The translations under genes and the position numbers were made by a program. A model generated the notes under the pieces. The model searched no databases. It was not told the DNA's origin and saw nothing but the letters and a program-made list of their open reading frames with translations. From the NCBI RefSeq assembly GCF_006265225.1, contig NZ_VDCS01000005.1, forward strand, positions 124,001 through 188,000: 64,000 nt of DNA, read 5' to 3'. The DNA is from Allotamlana fucoidanivorans (GTDB lineage Bacteria; Bacteroidota; Bacteroidia; Flavobacteriales; Flavobacteriaceae). Shown piece after piece: positions 25,506 to 33,022 of this stretch; position 1 is the stretch's first letter; each line of letters starts with the position of its first letter.

Positions 25506-28262
25506 TTATAAATTAACAGAGAGTCCTGCTGAAATGGTAACACCTTTTTTATAAGTGTTCATAGTCAGTTTTTCAGGAATATCCCTATAGCGTTCAAAAC
25601 TTGGATTCAGTAAATTTTTAGCGTTGAATTTAACTCCAATTTTTTTATTGAACTTATGGCTAAACACAAAGTCTATTATTGGTACCGCTTTTTCTATAAT
25701 ATTTTCTTTAAAGTTTGTACCAATACTAAATACTTTATCACTTTGATAGTTGAAAACTAATGTTGAAATAGTTTCTTTATCATTGTTAGTAAACTTGTAT
25801 GATACATCGGCATTAATAGTAAAAGGTGATGCCCCTTCTAATTGTGAATTTGTCCCTGTGTAATTAAACAGCGTATTATTTGTATTAAACTTAAGATCTG
25901 TGTGCATGATAGTGGCGTTTGATCCAACACTTAAAATCTGAGCTTTATTTTCATCAATTTCATTATCTAAAATATCTACTTTAGCTTCAATTTCAGCACC
26001 AAAAACGGTAGCATCACCAGAGTTATCAAAAGTAAAATCACGTTCAACAGCCGAATTTCTTTCTAAACGGTTAATTGAATTTTCAATTATTTTACCAAAC
26101 AACCCAACTGCAATTAATTCTGTTTTCTTTGGAAATAATTCAAACTTAATTTCAGCATTGTAATTATCTGATGGTAATAAACCTGGATTACCAGATTCTT
26201 GATAGTTGATACCTTCATAGGTAAAAGGAGCTATTTCTTTAAACTGTGGGTACGTGTATGTTACACTACCAGATGCTCTTAAATTAATCTTATCATTTAA
26301 CTGATATTTTAAATTTAAAGCAGGTAAAATATATTGTTTATTTAAAGCAATTTCACTGTTGTTTGAAAAGCCTGGAAAGTCTATGTTTGTATCCCATGAC
26401 ACGTTCATTTTTACGTTTTCAGCTCTAACACCAACATTTGCAGTAAATTTTTCTCCAAACCTGTAAACCAAATCTCCATATCCAGCATGAATCGTTTTAT
26501 CTGCATCATAAAGCTGAGGCAAATAAGTTTCTGGGTCCTCATTATTTCTTCCTCTTGAGGTTTCTACACCAAACACACCATCATTTAAGTTTGTTTGATT
26601 GAAAGTTGCATCAAGATTATCTACATCTACAAATGTAGTTCTTGGACTGGTGAAGTTGTGATCAAAATAGATACCATCAAACTTTCTTTTTGTGTATCTT
26701 CCGTTATAACCAAAAGCTACTTGCCCTTTATTTTCTAATCTACTCTCACCTATGTATTTAATAAAATTCAAATTTCCAGCGATATCTTCTTCAAATAAAT
26801 TACCATAAAATCTACTATTATCTCTTACTGCGTTTTGTGAAATTCTGGTTCTGTTAAAGTCATTTTCAATAATGAACGTATTTTTTCTTCTGTCTGGTTC
26901 ATCATTATAAATAGCATTATAACTAACACCAGCATTGATGTCAAAAGATTCTCCTATTTTATGTTCAGATAGCAACTGATTAACAAAAAGTTTGTTTTGT
27001 ACTTCTGTTTGAAGGATTAAATTTACCAAACGGTTATCATCTTCATCACGCCCAATATCAGGTGTAGTTCCAATGAAATCTTCTATCGTTTGACTATTAG
27101 AGTGTATGAATAAATGGTTATAGCTAATCTTGTTGTTGTTATTAATTTTATAAGCTAAACTTCCCATCAGCATGTTGGTTACACCATAGTCATACGTTTG
27201 AGTGTCAAATTGTGTTCCTACGTTACCTACATCAACTATATTTTCTGATCTACCTTCCTGATAGTTATATGCATTACTGGTTGAACCAACAAGAAAGATG
27301 CTGATATTGCTTTCATCAGAAATGTTAATTTTGGTTCCGTAGTTTAAGCTTAATCCGAAATTAGGATTCGCTTTTATTTTGTTGGGCGAATAACTATTAT
27401 CAAAACTATAAACCGTTAAATCTCTAACTTGGTGATGGGTGTTTTTTACGGTTCCGAACCAGTTTGAACCATCTATAGTTTTAAAATCTTTAAATGTAGT
27501 CTGCGTATTCATACCCGTTGAGACACCTATTTTAAAGAATGATTTTCCCGACATTTCTTTACTCACTATATCAACGTTAGCTCCAGCAACATCTGAAGAA
27601 ATACTAGAATTGAAGGATTTTGAAATTCCAACATTCTGTATTATTCCTGAACTAAAAAGAGACAAATCAATGTTTTTGTTTCTAGGGTCGTTTGATGGAA
27701 GAGGCAAACCATTTAAAGAAGTACTATTATATCTATCTCCTAAACCTCTAACATAAATTTTACTTGAACCTTCCTTTCTGTTAACACCTGTTACTTTCAA
27801 TGTAGCATCGGCCGCATCAGAAACGGCTTTCTTTTCCAATTCTTGTGCACCAATAGCTTGCTTGATAGTAACTGCCTTTTTCTGTTCAAGTAATAAAGCA
27901 GTTTCACTCTCGCGTTTGGTAGTAGTTGTTATCACAACTTCATCAAGAGAAGCTGCACTTGCACTCATGGTTACATTCAATTCGCTAACATTTCCAGCCG
28001 TTATTGTTACAGGAATTTCTTGAGTTTCATACCCTACAAAGCTAAAAACCAACACATAATCACCTACTTGAAGATCATTAAAGGCGTAAAGACCATCAAA
28101 ATCTGAAGTGGTTCCTTTGGTCGTACCTTTTATAAGTACGTTAGCAAAAGCTAGTGGCTCGTTGTTATACTCTTTATCTGTAAGCTTACCAACTACAGAT
28201 CCTGTTTGCGCATAGGTGAAACCTGTGATAAACAGTATTAACAATATCGTTATTTTTCTCAT
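25506..28262 (-). CDS. TonB-dependent receptor with N-terminal carboxypeptidase-regulatory domain
   Basis: 918 residues. The signal peptide (MRKITILLILFITGFTYAQ) is followed by a CarboxypepD_reg-like domain (about 22-110, LAFANVLIKGTTKGTTSDFDGLYAFNDL, VGYETQEIPVTI), a plug (about 120-230, KVTGVNRKEGSSKIYVRGLGDRYNSTSLNGLPLPS) and a barrel ending in SAGLSVNL. The YVRGLGDRYNSTSLNG sequence is typical of the non-SusC type that imports small ligands. No SusD neighbour exists. Six 11-bp-phased repeats lie before its promoter, so the ligand is probably phosphorus-related (inference); iron complexes are the usual alternative. Confidence 0.9.
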   Translation of the reverse strand: MRKITILLILFITGFTYAQTGSVVGKLTDKEYNNEPLAFANVLIKGTTKGTTSDFDGLYAFNDLQVGDYVLVFSFVGYETQEIPVTITAGNVSELNVTMSASAASLDEVVITTTTKRESETALLLEQKKAVTIKQAIGAQELEKKAVSDAADATLKVTGVNRKEGSSKIYVRGLGDRYNSTSLNGLPLPSNDPRNKNIDLSLFSSGIIQNVGISKSFNSSISSDVAGANVDIVSKEMSGKSFFKIGVSTGMNTQTTFKDFKTIDGSNWFGTVKNTHHQVRDLTVYSFDNSYSPNKIKANPNFGLSLNYGTKINISDESNISIFLVGSTSNAYNYQEGRSENIVDVGNVGTQFDTQTYDYGVTNMLMGSLAYKINNNNKISYNHLFIHSNSQTIEDFIGTTPDIGRDEDDNRLVNLILQTEVQNKLFVNQLLSEHKIGESFDINAGVSYNAIYNDEPDRRKNTFIIENDFNRTRISQNAVRDNSRFYGNLFEEDIAGNLNFIKYIGESRLENKGQVAFGYNGRYTKRKFDGIYFDHNFTSPRTTFVDVDNLDATFNQTNLNDGVFGVETSRGRNNEDPETYLPQLYDADKTIHAGYGDLVYRFGEKFTANVGVRAENVKMNVSWDTNIDFPGFSNNSEIALNKQYILPALNLKYQLNDKINLRASGSVTYTYPQFKEIAPFTYEGINYQESGNPGLLPSDNYNAEIKFELFPKKTELIAVGLFGKIIENSINRLERNSAVERDFTFDNSGDATVFGAEIEAKVDILDNEIDENKAQILSVGSNATIMHTDLKFNTNNTLFNYTGTNSQLEGASPFTINADVSYKFTNNDKETISTLVFNYQSDKVFSIGTNFKENIIEKAVPIIDFVFSHKFNKKIGVKFNAKNLLNPSFERYRDIPEKLTMNTYKKGVTISAGLSVNL

Positions 28263-28286
28263 AATTTTTGTCTAGATTTCTTGGCG

Positions 28287-28363
28287 CAAAGGAACTACCG
28301 TTTTGTAAACATAGCGTTACCTCTTGGTTAAAGAACGGTAATAAAAGTGTTAGCTAAACGTTA
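28287..28363 (-). promoter_or_regulatory. Six-unit Pho-box-like array and promoter of the TonB receptor
   Basis: On the + strand GTAA 28305, GTTA 28316, GTTA 28327, GTAA 28338, GTTA 28349 and GTTA 28360 are each exactly 11 bp apart. On the coding strand these read TTAC/TAAC. The -7 candidate TTCCTTTG occupies 28287-28294, so the first core is 11 bp from its outer edge. PhoB/PhoP-type regulators bind such 11-bp direct repeats as head-to-tail dimers, and six units would hold three dimers. Confidence 0.78.
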
Positions 28364-28441
28364 AGACTTTCTCTTAAAAGTCAAATTTCATTACAATAAG
28401 TTAACATCAATATATTTGAGAATAACAAGATGCTTTATAAT

Positions 28442-28478
28442 AAAAAAGCAACTTCCGTATAGTTGGAAATTGCTTTTA
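28442..28478 (-). terminator. Probable terminator of the small regulatory-domain gene
   Basis: AAAAAGCAACTTCC and GGAAATTGCTTTT form an imperfect hairpin with a T-run on the minus strand, about 40 bp past the stop of the 28520-28900 gene. Confidence 0.65.
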
Positions 28479-28519
28479 TCTAATTTTATTCTAATTTCTT
28501 ATTCTAAACCAACTAGAAT

Positions 28520-28900
28520 TTAGTTATTTACAGTATTGCTTTTAGAATTATTACTTGCTAAGGCTGACACTAAATCGTCTAATGATATAGTGCTTGCAGC
28601 AAGTTGTAAGGTTACATAAGTGCTTTTGTTGTTAGTAACTTGAATTTTGGTTTCTTTCGTTTCGTATCCTACAAAACTGTACACCAAAGTATACTCTCCT
28701 GCTTTGATATCATTAATTGCAAAGTGCCCGTTTTCATCTGAAAGCACTTCAGCACCTGTTTCTTTAATAGAAATTTTTCCAAATATAAGCGGCGCGTTAT
28801 TTGCCTCTAAATCTTGAAGGTTACCTTGTATAGTACCCGTATTTTGTGCAAAACCGAAGGCTGAAATAAAAAAGGCTACTAAATATATATATTGTTTCAT
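28520..28900 (-). CDS. Secreted stand-alone carboxypeptidase-regulatory-like domain protein
   Basis: 126 residues. The signal peptide (MKQYIYLVAFFISAFGFAQ) and one CarboxypepD_reg domain (GTIQGNLQDLEANNAPLIFGKISIKETGAEVLSDENGHFAINDIKAGEYTLVYSFVGYE in shortened form) closely mirror the N-terminal ~110 residues of the neighbouring TonB receptor, including the SLDDLV segment where the receptor has SLDEVV. It ends before any plug or barrel. It has its own phased array and terminator. It may be a broken receptor or a retained accessory protein; the intact signal peptide and promoter favour the latter. Confidence 0.78.
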   Translation of the reverse strand: MKQYIYLVAFFISAFGFAQNTGTIQGNLQDLEANNAPLIFGKISIKETGAEVLSDENGHFAINDIKAGEYTLVYSFVGYETKETKIQVTNNKSTYVTLQLAASTISLDDLVSALASNNSKSNTVNN

Positions 28901-28922
28901 TAGTTACAGTCTAATTTTTATG

Positions 28923-28999
28923 CAAAGAAACGAGCTCAAAACAATTTAAGTGTTACCACAAGTTTAAACATCCATGATTAAAATGTTATCTTAATGTTA
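28923..28999 (-). promoter_or_regulatory. Pho-box-like array and promoter of the stand-alone regulatory-domain gene
   Basis: The minus-strand -7 candidate TTTCTTTG is at 28923-28930. GTTA lies at 28952 (22 bp away), 28985 and 28996, with TTTA at 28963 in the same 11-bp register. The 28974 position (ATGA) is degenerate. Confidence 0.55.
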
Positions 29000-29135
29000 A
29001 CAGCATTCTCTTTTTAAATCCCAAAGACGCCATTTAAAAGATATATTTGAAATCTATTTTAAATTTAAAACACCCTTTGAAAAGCGTGTTTTACACTAAT
29101 TTTTTCAAATACTTTAGTATATTGCCTGCACTTAA

Positions 29136-30485
29136 ATGACGACAATGAATTGGGAACAGTTACTATCCTTAAAGCGCTTTGGCGACACCAATAAACGTAT
29201 AAGAAAAGAACAAGATGAAACCCGACTGGGCTTTGAAGTAGATTATGACAGAATCATTTTTTCTTCAGAATTTAGAAGTCTTCAAGACAAAACACAGGTC
29301 ATCCCGCTCTCTGAAACAGATTTTGTTCATACCCGTTTAACACATAGTTTGGAGGTAAGTGTTGTAGGACGCTCCCTTGGCCGACGTGTAGGCCAAAAGC
29401 TCTTAGAAAAGCACCCGCATTTGCAAAAGGTACACGGTTATCAAGCCAATGATTTTGGTGCTATTGTTGCGGCCGCAGCATTAGCTCATGACATTGGAAA
29501 CCCGCCATTTGGACACTCTGGTGAAAAAGCTATTGGCGAGTTTTTTATAAACGGTTCTGGCAAAGCATTTAAAGATCAATTAACCGATAAAGAATATCAA
29601 GATTTATGTGATTTTGAGGGTAATGCCAACGGGTTTAAAATTTTAACCGAACACAGGAAAGGGCGCCTAGGGGGATTACGTTTAAGTTACGCCACACTCG
29701 GCGCTTTTATGAAATATCCAAAAGAATCCTTACCTAAAAAGCCATCACCACATATTGCTGATAAAAAGTATGGTTTTTTTCAGTCTGAAAAGGAGATTTT
29801 TTTAGAGGTTGCTTCTGAATTAGGATTAATAAAACGAAGTACTGAAAGTGTGAGCTTTTCAAGACATCCTTTGGCTTATTTGGTAGAAGCTGCAGATGAT
29901 ATTTGCTACACCATCATTGATTTTGAAGATGGTATTAATCTAGGTTTGATTCAGGAAGAATACGCTCTTGAATATTTATCAAAAATCATTAGAAATACCA
30001 TAAAACCTGAAAATTACTATGCGTTGTCTACGAAACAAGATCGGATAGGCTATTTACGCGCTTTGGCTATTGGAAGCTTAATCAATGAAGCGGTAGACAT
30101 ATTTATGAAACACGAAGATGCTATTTTAAACGGAACGTTTGATTGCGCTTTGTTAGATAAAAGTCAGTACGAGGCTCAAATAAAAGATATTATTAAAATT
30201 AGTGTGGAAAACATTTATCAATCAACAGAGGTTATTGATAAAGAAATTGCAGGATATGGCGTTATCAATACCCTTTTAACCACCTATACCAGAGCCATAA
30301 ATAACGGTTTTAATAATACCGCTTCAAATTATGACTCCCTAATTTTGAAAGGATTGCCAGACACTATTCATGTAACAGAACCCAGTTTATACAAGCGTTT
30401 GTCAAGTGTTTGTTATTACGTGTCTCTGCTCTCTGATAGTAAAGCAATTTTAGACTATAAAAAAATAAAGGGTATTGACTTCTAG
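29136..30485 (+). CDS. dgt: Deoxyguanosinetriphosphate triphosphohydrolase-like protein
   Basis: 449 residues, the normal length for dGTPase-like HD proteins. The HD motif is seen as HTRLTHSLEV near residue 68 and AHDIGNPPFGHSGEKAI near residue 117, with DEADDICYTIIDFEDG-like metal contacts in LVEAADDICYTIIDFEDG near residue 250. It cleaves dNTPs to nucleoside and triphosphate and so balances dNTP pools. A second ATG three codons in (29145) is an alternative start. Confidence 0.93.
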   Translation: MTTMNWEQLLSLKRFGDTNKRIRKEQDETRLGFEVDYDRIIFSSEFRSLQDKTQVIPLSETDFVHTRLTHSLEVSVVGRSLGRRVGQKLLEKHPHLQKVHGYQANDFGAIVAAAALAHDIGNPPFGHSGEKAIGEFFINGSGKAFKDQLTDKEYQDLCDFEGNANGFKILTEHRKGRLGGLRLSYATLGAFMKYPKESLPKKPSPHIADKKYGFFQSEKEIFLEVASELGLIKRSTESVSFSRHPLAYLVEAADDICYTIIDFEDGINLGLIQEEYALEYLSKIIRNTIKPENYYALSTKQDRIGYLRALAIGSLINEAVDIFMKHEDAILNGTFDCALLDKSQYEAQIKDIIKISVENIYQSTEVIDKEIAGYGVINTLLTTYTRAINNGFNNTASNYDSLILKGLPDTIHVTEPSLYKRLSSVCYYVSLLSDSKAILDYKKIKGIDF

Positions 30486-30502
30486 CTTACCGGAGTAATT
30501 GA

Positions 30503-31297
30503 CTACCACCAAACAAAAAAGGCCTTTTGAATCACCCCATTTTTAAACTTAACCCAAAATAATGCTGCATACTGCTCTGCAATAAATGTTTGGGCTAAGG
30601 TTTTAAAATTTTGAAAGCTAAGCCAATTTACTTGGGTACAGGGCTCTGTTAACCAATCTTTTTTCTTAGGCACATAGAACTTGCCGTCTTCAAGGTGTCT
30701 TAACTGGTTGCTATTAATATAAAATCCTTTAATACAATTATTGTTTAGCAATTGCAGCTGGATATGTTGACCAAAAAAAGGAAGAAACAATTGTGCTTTA
30801 AAGTATACCCGCTGTTCCATAAGGTTAACATCTAGATTAAAAGTTTCTAAATAGGGCGCACAAGCTTCAGAATATAGAAGCGGTAACTGTTTCTTTTTTA
30901 GTTTTATCAACTTTGTTTTTAATGCATCTTTTCGGTTCGGCCCAATAAAATGATCTATTTCTGTTTCACCTACCGTTGGGTCATAGACGTAAAACTTATA
31001 GATAACTTCTAAATGCATAGGAGTTTCTTTTTGGACCAATAAAAAATCCAATTCACCAAGTGTTTCTTTGCCCTTTTGAATTTGAACATTTTCTGCTACA
31101 ATAGTAATATTGGGGTTTTGATGTAGTTGAAAAGAAACCAAACGCTCTACATATTTCCCTAGCCTTAAGGTTTTATCAAGATGTATGTTTATTTGACTTA
31201 TGGTTGTCTCAATTTCAAACTGAGCTAAATCAAAAACCGTATTTTTTTGCCATAAAACAGGTGTATTGACAAACCCTTTGTAGTGCCTTTGAATCAT
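30503..31297 (-). CDS. DUF1853 family protein
   Basis: 264 residues. The family core is readable: GELDFLLVQ near residue 86, HLEVIYKFYVYD near residue 99, FIGPNRKDALKTKLIKLKKKQLPLL near residue 122. A Glu-Asp-Glu-Lys-type arrangement (GELDF, HLEVIYKFY) resembles a PD-(D/E)xK nuclease fold, but activity is unproven. It lies 6 bp from the phosphoesterase gene on the same strand, suggesting one transcript. Confidence 0.85.
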   Translation of the reverse strand: MIQRHYKGFVNTPVLWQKNTVFDLAQFEIETTISQINIHLDKTLRLGKYVERLVSFQLHQNPNITIVAENVQIQKGKETLGELDFLLVQKETPMHLEVIYKFYVYDPTVGETEIDHFIGPNRKDALKTKLIKLKKKQLPLLYSEACAPYLETFNLDVNLMEQRVYFKAQLFLPFFGQHIQLQLLNNNCIKGFYINSNQLRHLEDGKFYVPKKKDWLTEPCTQVNWLSFQNFKTLAQTFIAEQYAALFWVKFKNGVIQKAFFVWW

Positions 31298-31303
31298 AAC
31301 CTG

Positions 31304-32203
31304 TCAATCTGTTTTATAATCTTCAAGTTTTCGTGGCCCCTCTAATAATGTTCTTACTATTTGAAGGGTTCCATCTTCTTTGGTAGAAATCTGCCATTTT
31401 ATTAAGGAAATTGAACTATTTTCTATTTCTATACCTGTAATACTTCTAGGGTGCACACAACTTCCATCGTTAAAAAAAGAAATATCTCCTGGTTCCGGAA
31501 ATCGTGGTCTATGTGTATGGCCTACTATTGTGAGCAAATTGTTGTGATCTGCAATCCACTTTTTGGTTCTACGCTCAACTTTTATAAGTTCTTTGTAGTT
31601 TTTTGCAGGACTGGTAGGATCTGCAACACCCATAAGGTTTAAAGGTTTCCATAAAATTCTCACCATAAATCGGCTCCATTTCCAAAACGTATAGTTCCAC
31701 CAATCGGCTTGATGACCATGCGTTAAAAACACCTCCTGCTGTGTCTTTTTATGTTTTAAAACAAGCCCCTCGTGATATGTTATGTTTTTAAAAAGCGAAA
31801 CGTCTTCTCCTGTTTTCGGTTCAAAATAAGTAGACAAGTGTTCCTTAACATAATTTGCATCTCTGTAAACCATATCATGATTACCCCAAATCATGTGTAA
31901 TCTACCCGCAGTGTGAAAAAGCTTCATAAGTAAATACACATTTTTGTGCGCATTAAAAATAGAATTGAAGGATAGGTTTTCCCAAAGTTCATCACCATCA
32001 CCTAATTCGCAATACGTAAAACCCTCTGTATAATAATATTTTAAGGCATGGTAATATATATTCCTGTTATTAGCAAAATCATCGGCAAAACTGTTATCAC
32101 CTCGATGACAATCACTAAACAGAATGAACTTACTATCGTCATTGAATTCAATAACTTTAGCATTTTTATAAGCCCGATCTAATCGTTTTTTTGATGAAAA
32201 CAT
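31304..32203 (-). CDS. Calcineurin-like metallophosphoesterase
   Basis: 299 residues from ATG 32203 (MFSSKKRLDRAYKNAKVIEF). An upstream TTG frame would start inside a terminator hairpin and is rejected. Metal-ligand motifs appear in order: FSDCHRGDNSFADDF (D-x-H type), GDGDELWENL, WGNHDMVY (GNHD), LTHGHQADW (GH) and IVGHTHRPRFPEPGDISFFNDGS (GHTH). Cytoplasmic; the substrate is unknown. No Pho-type repeats precede it. Confidence 0.9.
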   Translation of the reverse strand: MFSSKKRLDRAYKNAKVIEFNDDSKFILFSDCHRGDNSFADDFANNRNIYYHALKYYYTEGFTYCELGDGDELWENLSFNSIFNAHKNVYLLMKLFHTAGRLHMIWGNHDMVYRDANYVKEHLSTYFEPKTGEDVSLFKNITYHEGLVLKHKKTQQEVFLTHGHQADWWNYTFWKWSRFMVRILWKPLNLMGVADPTSPAKNYKELIKVERRTKKWIADHNNLLTIVGHTHRPRFPEPGDISFFNDGSCVHPRSITGIEIENSSISLIKWQISTKEDGTLQIVRTLLEGPRKLEDYKTD

Positions 32204-32218
32204 AAAGTAAATGTAAAG

Positions 32219-32250
32219 AAAAAAGCGTTTCACCAAGAAACGCTTTTTTT
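32219..32250. terminator. Intrinsic terminator
   Basis: GCGTTTC (32225-32231) and GAAACGC (32237-32243), with A-run 32219-32224 and T-run 32244-32250. It ends the SDR-side transcript before the phosphoesterase gene. Confidence 0.85.
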
Positions 32251-32273
32251 ATATTATTTTTAAACAATGTCGA

Positions 32274-32990
32274 CTAAGGATTAGTAGTCCATAACGCAGC
32301 ACTTTTCAACATAGCCCGTCTAGGCAACTTTAAACCTGAAACAATTAATTCTGCAAAATCTTCTGGTTGCAGTACATTTTCAGAACCTTTTTCAAGCATC
32401 CCCAAGTCAATAGTCATTTCGGTTTCAATAGTACTAGGAGTTAGCGTCACCACCCGAATATTATTTTTACGAACTTCCTTCATTAAGGATTCAGACATAC
32501 CTATAACACCAAATTTTGATGCGCAATAGGCTGAAATATTAGGATTACCACTTAATCCGGCAGTTGAGGAAATATTGACAATATCACCTTCGTTCTGGCT
32601 GACAAGATAAGGAAGGACCTCTTTAGTTACATAATACATCCCCATAAGATTGGTTTGTATCATGGCACTCCAATCTTTTACCGACATGTCTAAAAAAGAG
32701 CCAATACCCGCAATACCAGCATTGTTAACCAAAATATCAACACCGCCTAAAGTATCAACGATATGCTCTATACTAGATTTAACCTGATCATAATGACCAA
32801 CATCAAATACCGAATACATAGCCTTTACCCCTAAAGCCTCTATCTCTGAAACTGTTTCTTTTAAAACAGCTTCATGTCGCCCTGTGATGGCTACATCAAC
32901 ACCTTCTTTAGCGAAAGCTAGTGCTGTAGCTTTTCCTAAGCCTTTACCACCCCCAGTGATGATGGCTTTTTTATTTTTTAAATTGTTCAT
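32274..32990 (-). CDS. Short-chain dehydrogenase/reductase (FabG-like)
   Basis: 238 residues from ATG 32990 (MNNLKNKKAIITGGGKGLGKATAL). The longer frame overlaps the upstream gene. NAD(P)-binding GGGKGLGKA is near residue 13, NNAGIAG near residue 87, and the catalytic Ser/Tyr/Lys is in NISSTAGLSGNPNISAYCASKFG. In databases such proteins are often called 3-ketoacyl-ACP reductases; the substrate is not known. It is last in a minus-strand run of Crp, HbpS-like, propeller-Dabb and SDR genes. Confidence 0.88.
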   Translation of the reverse strand: MNNLKNKKAIITGGGKGLGKATALAFAKEGVDVAITGRHEAVLKETVSEIEALGVKAMYSVFDVGHYDQVKSSIEHIVDTLGGVDILVNNAGIAGIGSFLDMSVKDWSAMIQTNLMGMYYVTKEVLPYLVSQNEGDIVNISSTAGLSGNPNISAYCASKFGVIGMSESLMKEVRKNNIRVVTLTPSTIETEMTIDLGMLEKGSENVLQPEDFAELIVSGLKLPRRAMLKSAALWTTNP

Positions 32991-33022
32991 TGAATTTATA
33001 TTAAATACGAATAGACACTTTA

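Noticed and set aside
24131-28262. SusC/SusD polysaccharide utilisation locus
   Set aside because: The partner is a beta-helix lipoprotein without SusD features, the receptor plug is not SusC-like, and no glycoside hydrolase or sulfatase is near.
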